NCBI GenBank assembly: GCA_035041965.1
Contig: JAPYMA010000989.1
Span: 1 to 64,000 of the forward strand
Source: Anisakis pegreffii
Taxonomy: Eukaryota > Nematoda > Chromadorea > Rhabditida > Anisakidae
DNA: 64,000 nt
Reading direction: 5' to 3'
Made by a program: the position numbers and the translations under genes. The notes under the pieces are model-generated. The model did not search any database. It was not told the DNA's origin and saw nothing but the letters and a program-made list of their open reading frames with translations. This document shows positions 52,952 through 64,000 of this stretch, piece by piece (within the stretch, counting starts at the first letter, position 1; each line of letters starts with the position of its first letter).

Positions 52952-55283
52952 GCCGCATCGTCAATAAATCATCCTTATGTTCAACTCACCAATTATCCCG
53001 CAATAACACCGAGATGAAGAGGTGCCTTGCCCTATGTGCATTATGCACCTCTGTTTATCCACCTTCTTCTAAAAGTCAATTCGTTATGGACGAATCTTAT
53101 TGAGGGACCATAATTCTAAAAATTAACAACCCATCAGAACAGTTCCTTCGCTTCACTTTCTTCATCTGAAACTGCTCCTTAAAGCTGTTGATGTATAGCA
53201 AAAACGTATTGGCAGTATAAAAGACACTGGAAGTCTTGCTGTTGTACTGATCTACGACACAGAAAAAATATGAGGTACGCATGAAACTTAGTTTATCTAT
53301 TCGAAATCAATTGATAGACAAGTGAAGCTTGCGTAGACAAGTTGTGAAGTGCTGACTAATAAACGCGTACAACTTCAACATACTCACCAGAATACATGTG
53401 CAAAATCTTTAATTAGAGCAAATAAACTTAATCAGCGCTTTCCAAAAGTTCTGTATGCAACAACTCATGTTGTTTAGAGTGACGGTCATGATGATAAGCG
53501 CAAAGCTGAAAACACCAACAACGAATGCACTCACCGCGCCGTATCTCATTTCCAGATACCGATCACACTTTCTCAATCAGAACTCTGCTATTCTCGAGTC
53601 AACTCGATAAAGTTCATATTCAAACTTCCTGCAGTCGATGGTAAATGCGTCCACTTTTTTTTTCAAATCCATTTGTATATAGTTGCCACTAACAACTTAA
53701 AAAATACTGCACTTAGCGGAAAACTCCCGAACGAACATACTGACAGCAAAACACTCAAATTTTCAATGTGAGAAATTCAAAAAGTCAGAGCCGACGAAAA
53801 ATGACACGGGTTTACCGATAATCATAAGAGGCAATTGAGCTTCTCTTTCTGATCTGTAATACGGCACGCGTGCAAAGTGAACAGTTTCATGAGAGCTAAA
53901 AATTAACTCACGAAAACGGTGTTTATTGACCACTAACAATATCGAAAACACAACAAAAACGAACATCTGCAGAAAAATGGAACAACATTACTACTACACT
54001 TCAAAAATCTTTTTATGTTTACGCTCAAAAATCATCAATATTATCACTCCAACGTAACGTTGTATCGCATACAGTTGACAAAATGGAAATATACATAAGA
54101 ATAGAATCCGCAGATTCAGGCGAAACAAAACCAACCTTATATAATCTCATCAACGATTAAAATGAAATGAATTATTAATGGACCGAAAAAAATTTATCAC
54201 ATCAAATCTAGCAATCAATAAGTACACAGACAGAAGGAATAAAACTTACAAATAAGATTAAACATTCTTTTTAATCAGAGACGGTTTCTGAAAGGTGCAC
54301 CGTTTCTTTCTCTTGACACATTACCATTCATACAACAACAAAACAGAGCGCAAAGTGTTGAGGAATAAGCCCCTTGATTAGTAGGAGCATCGAAAATAAA
54401 ACGATAATTCATTTAACAAAAAAACATAATTGATACAAGAATAAACAGCAAATCATTTAACTGAATGAAATCATTCACTTAAAAATTTCAAGTCAACAAT
54501 GTCAACCATTAGGAAATTCCCATACGTCAAGCTTACCTGTGTTCTCTTCCCCACATAATGTTCTGAAATGAAAATTTCAAACTTTCAAAACATGTCTTCA
54601 GCCACTTTAATACAATTCACAATGTTCTTGAACACTTCAACTAACCCATGCACAGACAATTTTGAACGAACAGAAGCCGTAACATGCAATCAAAATTCAG
54701 CTGAGCGCAATAAAAGTAATCAATGAAGAAATTCTAATACAACTTGGACACCATTCACTATCTTAAATAAATCTTCTTGCAGCGATACCATTTTTGCAGC
54801 GTGTACAACTAGAAAACAACAAACAATTCAAATAAACAAAGCCCGTTAGCGGACTGATTCATTTCTAGAAGTTGCACACGAACGAAATCCATTAAGAAGT
54901 TACATTTCGATGCCACCTGTAACAATGTTTGCGATATTTGAATACTTCAACAAACTACGAATTCATAGATACATCATTTTCTTTCCACTGTTGTTTGAAA
55001 ACAATAAAACTGCTTACGGTTATTTGCTTTCCTACAATTTGCAATTGATAAAATGTTTGCAGAAACAAATAATGTGACCAAAAATACAGACAACTTGACT
55101 GCATGTTAGATGAAAGAGTTTTTACGGGAAATCTCGAAAAGAATCTGAATGAAATGAATTAGCGTGCAACTCTACATTCAACACCGTTACAATAACACGC
55201 AACCGTAAGCAAATGAAGTTGTCATTCGACCAAACGAGCATCACCCAACACAAAAATGCTTATTCATGATAAAACATTGACAT

Positions 55284-58200
55284 TTAGCGTTGTATTTCTT
55301 GGCGCAAATGTTGCAAAAATTCAATATAACTATGCGACGATTCGGTTCGATCTTCGACAAGACGCCTTGTGAACAGTTCGCGCATTATTCCGTCCTCTCT
55401 GCAAACATGTCGAAATTAACTGTTTTTCACTTCGATGAGATCAAATTAAAAATTTCATTCTAAATTCATAATTTAAAGAAAAGAAAGAAGATCATCTTGA
55501 TAAAAATCCACTTCACAAACGAAATCGTCGAGCATAAGCAAACAAATGAGATGAAAAAACAGAAACCTGAAAAGTGCTTACCTTATAACAACGATGGGCG
55601 CGAAAAGAGTTCGTTCAACGAACAATTTCCGTAAAAAGCCATGCACCCTCTCAGACAGTGAATTTTCGAGTAGTTCCAAGCCAGCCTGAAAGCGTTTTCT
55701 TCTTCAGATCAAAGTAGTAAACAAAAATATGCGAAGACCCTCAATGCGGTCAGCGCTACAATCTCACTTTTCATTTCGAATCGATGAACTTTCGTTTGCA
55801 CATGAAAATTCTGAACATATCGTGATGGAGATTCACACTTTGCAAAAACAAACATATCAAAAGTTTCTTTATAATAATTTGTCAGAAACAATAGCAATAA
55901 ATGATTTTGATTTTAGTTTTTCTTTCTTGCGAATCTTCCATCTTCCAATTCATTCCAACGAGAGAATAAATTCAAAATGATCGTTCGTAACGAACTTCTT
56001 CATCAATTTGGGTGAACTGCTCCACTCCAAAGATGCCATTCAGCAGAGCCGGATGAGCGCCCGACGAGACGTAAACATATGAATAAGAACCGGCGTCCAT
56101 AAGGTAAATCCCATCTCGATCGATAAATTCATAGCTGAGATGTAGTCTTGGCGGGTCTTCTTCACTCTGTAAAAATCATCTACTTCAATATATGTTTAAG
56201 TAAGCGTCAACAACAAATTTTTTATGCGACAAAATTTCGAAAAGAAATTGCCTATTCGTATCAGGAAAGACAGATTATACTACCTACTTAAAGAAATTAT
56301 ACCTACTTCAAGAAGACTGTTGAGCTTATAGAGTGCTGGATATAATTCCAGTTCGATTACTTCCAAAGGTGCCGTCTTGAATAATAGCAAAGCCGCAACT
56401 CGATCGTCTAATTTCACAGAACGACCAGCAGTGAAAGCGCACTGAAAATTCAATAAAATAAAATGTAATATCAAGTTAGAGTGCCTTGAAGTGAATAAAT
56501 CTAGCAGTTTTGAAGAGAATTTAAATTTTAAAAAACACAAATGAAACAAAATATCTCTGGATGAAAGCTGATAACGGTATCAATGAAAAGCTTAAATCTA
56601 AGCAAAATAATAACGAGGGAAGAAGCTTCAAACGTAAAAAGCAATATAAGTTAATAATAATGGAATTCATTTCAACTTCTATACTGCCGTCGAGCATTAT
56701 TCCACTCGTGGAATGTTTATATGGCGAGCAATCTTTGGCCTATTTCAAATGATCAGCGTGAATAAAATGTTTGCTGACATATGCATGACTGTTGTCCATA
56801 AAGAGAAAAGCAAAACAAAACTGTGATGGAAGCAAAGCAAAAATATCAAAGAATAAAATTAAACAAAAACAACAGAATACAACAAAAAAATTATTCAAAC
56901 ACTAAAAGTTGAACAAACGAACATTTTTCAGCATTCCAAGCACATACAATGGCAGAAGGCGTATGGATGTTTTCGGTGAAAGCAACGACTGCAATCGACC
57001 TTGTCCCAGCGTTGTATTGAACGCACCCAACGCATCAACTACTGCATTCACCATCGCTTCTCGTGAATCCGACAAATTGCCACCAGCCATCGAACGTTCC
57101 ACGGCTAGACAACAAGAAACATTACTCTATTGAATTCCAACTGTTGCGGATAAAATTCATCAAAAATGCGACATGAAAGCTTAGTTACTAAAATAAACTA
57201 AAAATAGTGCGACCGACCCATTTTCGAGATCATCGATACGGCGCATTTGACGTCAAAATGACTGAAGACGGTTGGTAAATCTTTCGTTACGGGTAGACAA
57301 AGCGTATGGACACGAATACGTCGATCACCTGAAATTATGAATTCACATTCAAAAAAATGAAAATTTTGATGGAACTAATAGTCGATCGAATAACATCGCC
57401 GACGAATGATGCAATGAATGCCTTCTTCTTCTGAGTGCGTCTGCTCAAAACAGAAAAGGAAACCTTCTCTTACGTTTAGCATAGTCGTATGTCAATGAAA
57501 TAAGAATGATGAAAAAAAATAATGGTATATACCTTTACTAGAGGTGTAGAGAAGTGCAGCTTGGAAGCATACATGACTCAGACCGATAAGATTTTCCTCC
57601 ATCTGTACTTGTACACCAAACGCTGAATCTGGATTGACGTTCGCCATTGCCAAAAGGTCAGTGGATCGCACAAAGAAGTTGCCATAGAACGTGTGCAGTG
57701 TCAGTCCTGAACAATGTTGAATAAAGTCGATTAGAATTTTATCAACAAACACTAATGCAAAAGTTTTTCAGAACGACATGATTACCACCATGCACGTGAA
57801 ATATGAAAGAAATTGTTTGGACTGCAATCAAAAAGTACGTTTTGATTCGGTCAAACGCTTTTTCTAGTTAATTGGTTAACGACTGAGTTTGTGCGAATTG
57901 TTGATTGCACTGGTTAGGTAATAAGATAAACGTGATATAGAACCAAATAAAGTATACCTCGAGTACATCGTATCCTGAGCACAGCCTCAAAACCAATTTT
58001 ACGTGTCAGATATCTGTTGATCTGTTTTTGAAATCGTTTCACTTGTATTTCATTTCGGTTCATACGATAACCAGGGTAGTGATGCACACATCCACTGCTA
58101 AACTTCGCCATTTCCGCTGCAAAAAAAAGAGAGAGGTGAAATGGGAGATCATATGAAAACGAGTGGTGAAAATTTACATTCAGAAATTTTCTCCACTCGA

Positions 58201-61200
58201 TTTCATATGATCTCCCATTTTGATGTTCTATGCTGACTGTACTGATTGTCTGCACACACAATCAACGACCGATGAGAGCGCGAAACAACTAATGTTGAAA
58301 ATTTATATAATTCGCTAGAAAAAAATCATTTAAAAAACGAATACCAATAAATGCCGCAATTCAATCAAAGAACTAACACAATGTGGCAAGGTCTGCATAC
58401 TGTGTATTAAGCAGAAATAAATCGATTGCAATTTGATATCCCGTACATTCCAAGGCCAAACTTTTGTAGAAATCGGTAGCTGGACCGAGATTTTGCACAT
58501 CCTGAAACTGGATTCATTACCCTTCGAATGTCAATTCTATACATCAATCAGAGCGTCTTCAAAGGCAACGAACCAAAACACCGAAGCATCATTGCACAAA
58601 TTCAATTCAGTTAAATAGACATATGTACTTCATCACAATCGCTAACAAAAATAAGCAGAAGAGAGTGCATAACATAATTTTCTCAACAAAGTAAATCTCA
58701 CTATCATTATGAACAAAAGTTAAGGAACACGCCAATTTCCTTGAATAATAGTAAAACAAATCACAACGGATCGTAACTGAAACGACTTGTACACACCTAA
58801 CTTAAATTATAATCAGATTCGATCCACACAGCTTTATATGTAAATTTATGCCATACTGCTTGTAATACGTTGAGTTCAGAATTTATCTCTGATTCCACGA
58901 ATTGGACAAATGCTTGGAAAAAGGTTAAAAACAGCGACTCACAGATGATGCCCTTTGATTTGGATCTTCACGACTCGTTAAAGCTCCAGGTCCGAGATTT
59001 GGTAGAATCGTTTGCAAGACTGTAATACGTCCACCGATGTCCTTCTGAAGCTGTCTTTTTTTTTCAGCTAGCATTTCGACAGAAAGCATCATGCACTCAG
59101 TTCATTTCTTTGATGCGGCTTTTACATCAAATGCGAATAATCATTAGTAAAACGATGAATAGTTCATAAAATTAACAGAACACTTACAATAAGATCACGA
59201 GCGATGTTTAACGCTGCACCAAGACAGTTCGACGGTGACGAGTTCGATTCGTAAAGTGACGGTAAACTTTGTACAAATGTTCGTACCACCTACAAACATT
59301 TCATACTGCAGCAAAATACAAAATACCAAAAGAATTCATGATAAATATTTTAATGAAATGTGAAACATTATGAGACGCAGAACAGAGTCAAGCTGTTGAA
59401 AATGACATATTACGATATGAAAATATCACCGATAGTGAATGAACTCAAAAAAGCAACGAATAAGTTTATCAAAGAAGAATTCCATTCGACTGATCAGTAA
59501 TAATCGAATCAAACAGTTTCGAGGTATTGATAAACGCAAAAAAAGGAATAAAATTCGATCAGTCAAAATTACTGGAACTTACGTCAATATTTTTACGAAA
59601 TTCGATCAACAGTCCACTATTGACCGGTATGAATGGATCTGAAACATAGAACCGATTATAGATCCACATATCCAAGAAATAATTAGGCTTGAAAAAAATA
59701 TAGCCATGATTTTAGCCGCTCTTGAAAATGTCTTTGTTTGCACAAATAAATGATACCTTCGTGGTCATCGACGATCAGCTGCTTTGGAGGTGACTTTGCA
59801 TTGAACTGGAAGAAATGAATCGATGAATCCACTGCCAGAAATGCGATTAGAGTGCGATCGTCACCAGGTAGATGCTCAAGTGTGATAAGCAACTGCTCCG
59901 AAAACGTATACAAATATCCTGAAAATGAACGAGTTGTTGACAACGAATAAATAATCAAATGAAATCCATCTTTTCTCTTTCAAAAGTAATTCTAATGCGA
60001 AGTAGTCAATAGTTAAACACTACACGAATCATTCAGAACTTAAAAATTCCCATATCAGTTTTCAAAAAAAAGTTCAAAGAAGCGAAATTCGTTCATATTT
60101 GAACTATCTTTGGTTTTCTTCCTTAACAACAACACACATCGATCAGCAGCACTTTCGAATTATTTTCATGCTTATTGCAATCTCATAATTATCCACTGAG
60201 AATATGCGAAATTCTTCATCGCTGGTGCTTCATCATAATTGCTGAGGATGATCACAAATACTAAACGTTCAACAGTTACTCACCTGACTCAATTGCCGCT
60301 TGACTTACATCCATAATGAACACGTAGACTGCAGGCTGAGGTGGTCGTAACTAGAAAATTTCATCATTTATCAACTAAATGACAATACTGAAATCAGACG
60401 AACAAATTTTCAGCGAGGATTGTTGAAGGCATAAAAACATCCGAGCAGTGAGAGTCAGTTTCGTGAGAATCTCAGTTAAAAAAGTTAAACAGCCAACCAT
60501 GTATTCAGAGGGAGCAATGAATTCGACGGTAGCGTTTCTGATTTCGGGTCGCCGTGTAGGTTCTGCGAATGTTCGCAATGACGGATCCCAACGAAAGTCA
60601 TCTGGTACTGAAATTAATTGAACGGTGATGAGATAATTCGATGCGGCGAACAGCTGAACATGACAAAAAGCCATCATCATAAACAACATTTTCATCCCAC
60701 CTATATTGACAAAATCAATACACATTAATGAATCAAAAAATAATAGTTGCAACAATGCTAATTAGTTGATGCTGACGGAATATTTGCTGAGATAGATCAG
60801 TGAGTCTATCATCTCAGTGCTTCATGCTCATCTTGGACGCAATTTTATGCTGTAATACTAAAATGCAAAGTCAAACGGAGTGATAAACCCTACTGGGGCA
60901 AACGGTTCAAGAACGGCAAATTAGAACAGAGATTCCCCGGATCACTATGAAACTAACAATCATTATTCCCATAACACAGATTGCACTTCCAATGACGAGA
61001 ATCTGGCAAATAAATATACGGATTAATATATGTACGGCAATAGCGACATCGTACAATTGATGCGCTGATCACGTTTAGGCTCTGAAATTGGTAATATAAC
61101 ACAGGATATTCTTCATCTTCGAATAGCCATCATCATAAATACACAGTCATTCTTCAACAAGCAAAATGCAGAATGAGCCTGCAAAAACTTTACTCTTCCC

Positions 61201-63982
61201 ACAGCAAGCGTGGTGGAAATAGGAAAAGCAGATGAGAGAATAAACTTTTCCGAATGTTGAAGCGATAAAGATGGAAATGATGTAAAGAGGTGAACCACTT
61301 CAGCAATAAGAAAATACCAAAAATGAAAAAGGATCGACACTGACCTTCATGTTTCGAAATGGTTGCAGAGTCAGTCCAAATGGCAAACGTGATTTCTTCA
61401 GCAATTCTTGGCTTTGGGGAATTGACCGGAATGTACAACGAAAAACGCTGCAAAAAAATCATTCATATTTGTTGACTAACTAATCAACTGCACACAATCT
61501 GGCCATACTAAACTAATTCTAATCAAGTAAGCAATTCACAGAGATTAATTTTCACTTACGATAAACACAATTCATTTGCAATACCATGAAAAAATGACCG
61601 GGCTAAATCAGACAGTAACAATAGGCAATCGCTGTAGTGATTGTAAAAAGCAGCAGACGATCAAATCAAATAGAAATAATTGGAACTGCTTGATTTCGTA
61701 ATGGAGTTGTGAACGCAAACACGAGAGAAGATTTCATGAAATAATCCCCTTTATGACTGCGTATCGACATTTGTTCACCAAAAAAACGAAGAATTACTTA
61801 CTTCGGACTACAACGCGCCTCCGGATTGCAAACGGAAGGCGGCAAGTCGATAGCGATATCTTCGTCATCTAATTTGAGCACATTTCGTTCTTGCAATAAA
61901 TCAACATATCGTGAACTCTGCTGTTGATGACTACCCAACATACCCTAAATTACACATATGTAAATTCCAATATACCACTCAATATAACACAGTTCCAGTC
62001 AAGTAAGCAATTCACAGTTCCAATATATTTGAGCGAAAAATGTTTCATATATTGAAATTATACGACTGCATTCAAACTTGTTCAATAAAGATAACGTAAA
62101 AATAAGTGAATGAATCAGCCACTAACTAATTGATGAGACATATCATTGAAAGCAGGAGTAGTTGCGCTTGGACAAGAAACACCATTGATATGTTGCTGAT
62201 TAGAAAATGTTTGAGAAGGATGTTGACTGATTGGGGCAGTGGCTCTACTTAGTTGACCATTCATCTTCGATAGATCCGATGATGGTACAGTGGGGGGAAA
62301 GGAAGAGGCTGGAGGAGTGTTTTGATTTTGTAACGATGGGTACTGCGTTGGAGGCATGAAAGATGGCTGAGCAACGTTAAAAGCAGCCGCAGCAGCTCCA
62401 GTTGAAGGCCTTCTATTAGTGGACATATGCATTGCTGGGGGCATTTGAGGAGGATGATTTGGAGTGTTATTATTGTAACTGATTGATGATCGATGATGAG
62501 AAGCAGCGGCAGCAGTAGAAATATTTGGTAATGTTGTTTGTTGTATGTTTGATGTATGAGCCATAAACGGAACTGAACCACCACCACCACCTTGCAATGA
62601 AGAACGAGGTAATGAACCATCACCACTAGCAGCCGATACTGATGGCGTTAGGGTACGCATCGGCTGCTGATTCAGCATTGTGCTTGTGGCGGTTTGGGTT
62701 GCGCATGGAAATGTTGGCATACGTGAAATTTGCTGGAAACATTTATATAAACATGAATTTTATTGCTCGTTTCGCTCCAGCCAAACAGGCTTATAAAACG
62801 GTAGCCATTTCTGCCGGCCCCAAGTCCGCATAGAAAAAATCAGGACAGAGACGGATCGATCGTTTATCACAAAAGGCGCGTTCAGCCGCATTGAAAACAA
62901 TGCCAAAACGATGATCTATGCGGAGAACAGCTAAAAACAATCCCACACCACACCAAAACCATAAAATTTTGCGGTAAATGGAACAAGTAGTAGGGAAAAA
63001 AATTATGACTATGCAAACAGAAACAGATAACTAAAAGTACCTGAGTTGAAGCGGTTGGTGGGAACGGAGCAGTTACAGGAGCGGAAGGGGAATAAAAAGT
63101 ATTTGAAGGACTAGAGTTGTTCATCGTTCCTGAAAAAAAAAGCATAAGACAAGAGACCGAATATTGAATATAAAAGCGGTTCAATTGAACGTATGTTTTG
63201 GTATTGTAACATAATCAATCAAAGAGATCACCATAATTCGTTCATTTCACGACAATTTTAGCCTGATGACAAAGATAGGTGCTAAAAAAACTGAAAAATT
63301 CGTTTTCAAATGGTCCATTAAAAATGATGAAGTGAATATACGAATAACCTGGCTGTGGAGGGCGAGGAAATGATGCTAGGCTGATCTGTGGGACGGGCGG
63401 CACACCACTTACAGGATATTGATTACAAGGTTGGTTGTTACTGAAAGAGGTTCGTTTTAAGAAGTAAATGCAAGCTCGCAACCAAGATCGCCTTCCAAAT
63501 TAGTAAAGCATCTCTTACACTGAATACAACTACTTTTAATACACGAAATTCCGGTTTATCATTCACCGATACCCTCCAATGGAAAAAAAGTGAATCACTC
63601 TTAGTAATCGACTGATTGTAAATAAATTATTATCAGTGCGTCACAGAACGGAAGGAAACGCTACAATATGACGAAACTGCTTCATATGCTTTTATAGTTA
63701 TCAATTTCATGAGGCTAATTCAGAAGTGAAAAGAACGGTGAAACATTCAAAGCAAAAAATTGTGTTCATAAAGCTGTTGATATCGCGGTCTGAGATAATC
63801 ATAGAACTGGGAAAAGCGAAAAATTGATCGGAAGTTTTCGTCGAACGTTCAACGAACCTGGAAGGTATCGGTGCATTCATCTTCTGCGCATAAACTTGTT
63901 GAGCGCCGGCCTGGTATTCAGCCGTTGACGCTGTTGCCGGACTCGATGCATAGCCAACGAATGGCGGAACCCCCGCCATCAT
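55284..63982 (-). CDS. sec24: COPII coat subunit SEC24, A/B type
   Basis: Cargo-selecting inner-coat partner of Sec23 in vesicles leaving the ER. I joined 22 exons in phase (5' to 3'): 63982-63858, 63440-63349, 63129-63041, 62732-62127, 61944-61802, 61447-61345, 61081-60958, 60607-60498, 60350-60284, 59918-59757, 59638-59583, 59289-59188, 59044-58943, 58501-58378, 58116-57958, 57706-57533, 57328-57218, 57104-56923, 56441-56307, 56166-55996, 55685-55582, 55398-55284 (TAA); 1051 residues, near human SEC24A in length. Residues 1 to about 330 are Pro/Ser/Gln-rich; then beta-sandwich start, zinc finger (C398, C401, C419, C422), trunk from 465 (RPPQPAVYVFIMDVS), return of the beta-sandwich (KIGFEAVLRIRCTRG, HTFYGNFFVRSTDLL), helical part (LSDSREAMVNAVVDALGAF, LDDRV) and C-terminal gelsolin-like domain ending LVEDRTESSHSYIEFL. 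The match is to SEC24A/B rather than C/D. It appears complete; the first exons are the least certain. Confidence 0.97.
58139..58220. repeat. Intronic near-perfect hairpin
   Basis: Within the 58117-58377 intron of sec24, 58139-58175 and 58184-58220 are reverse complements at 35 of 37 positions, separated by the 8-base loop ACATTCAG. Transcribed from either strand this gives an 82-nt hairpin. No terminal target duplication is evident. It could be a small miniature-transposon remnant or the source of a structured small RNA. Confidence 0.85.
60958..61081 (-). other. sec24 exon encoding the zinc finger
   Basis: This 124-nt exon has no start codon of its own and was found by looking for the missing module between the LPFGLTLQPF and WDP exons. 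It encodes VRCRYCRTYINP, then HWKCNLCY, giving the CX2C-X17-CX2C arrangement that is identical in spacing to human SEC24A. It enters in phase 0 after a TTTCAG acceptor and leaves in phase 1 at a GTTAGT donor. Confidence 0.95.
62127..62732 (-). other. sec24 exon encoding the disordered N-terminal region
   Basis: A 606-nt exon, by far the longest of the gene, for residues 103-304. It is rich in Pro, Ser, Thr, Gln and Asn, with a Gly5 run, two Ala-rich stretches and a PPQMPP block. This region is poorly conserved and unstructured throughout the Sec24 family. The acceptor is TTTCCAG and the donor GTTAGT, both phase 0. Confidence 0.9.
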
Positions 63983-64000
63983 CTCGCTTCTGAGTCAGGA
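63983..64000 (-). other. Acceptor-like sequence just before the sec24 start codon
   Basis: On the minus strand a CTGACTCAG acceptor-like sequence ends at 63990, seven bases before the paired ATGs at 63982 and 63979. An in-frame TGA lies at 63997-63995. So either translation starts here, possibly after spliced-leader addition at this AG, or a further 5' exon outside the window is joined here. Confidence 0.45.

Larger units (their letters stand above)
33696..55283. other. Gene-free stretch between tlp-1 and sec24
   Basis: About 21.6 kb without a gene I can support. I looked for tRNA-like pairs of internal boxes, joined exons and transposase or reverse-transcriptase motifs and found none. The longest open frame (48198-48689, minus, 163 codons) shows no motif. 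Simple repeats are scattered (38951-38984, 46257-46296, 52925-52951). Words of the TGAATGAA/TTCATTCA kind are frequent throughout. It separates two convergent genes. Confidence 0.6.

Overview
The window looks like nematode nuclear DNA: AT-rich, with short AG-ending introns (113 to 682 bp), TTTCAG-type acceptors and two conserved animal genes whose exons can be joined in phase. The species cannot be fixed from sequence alone. The two genes are a NET-family zinc-finger transcription factor (tlp-1/elbow/nocA/ZNF503-703 type) on the + strand and a SEC24A/B-type COPII coat subunit on the - strand.

Layout. Positions 1-20453 are one giant inverted repeat. The left arm (1-10219) is the reverse complement of the right arm (10270-20453) around a short asymmetric centre. 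In the stretches I compared the arms differ at only three places: a 36-bp tandem duplication, one base in a homopolymer and one substitution. The arms hold no gene I recognise, but each carries two diverged copies of a 316-bp interspersed element. Position 1 still lies inside the palindrome, so its outer edge on the left is not seen.

From 20454 to about 30300 I see no gene. A GC-richer block with paired GC boxes (30320-30540) precedes tlp-1 (30692-32842, four exons, 378 residues). Then comes 22.4 kb (32843-55283) without a recognisable gene, only simple repeats. The right end is filled by the 22-exon sec24 gene (63982 down to 55284, 1051 residues), whose model runs from a plausible start codon to a stop. 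The two genes converge.

Functionally the genes are unrelated: one is a developmental transcriptional regulator, the other a cargo adaptor of ER-to-Golgi vesicles. The long gene-free flanks of tlp-1 are what one would expect around a developmental regulator, but no conserved element can be shown without a comparison genome. The most unusual object is the 20-kb palindrome, which is either a real inverted duplication or a fold-back or haplotype-joining error in the assembly.
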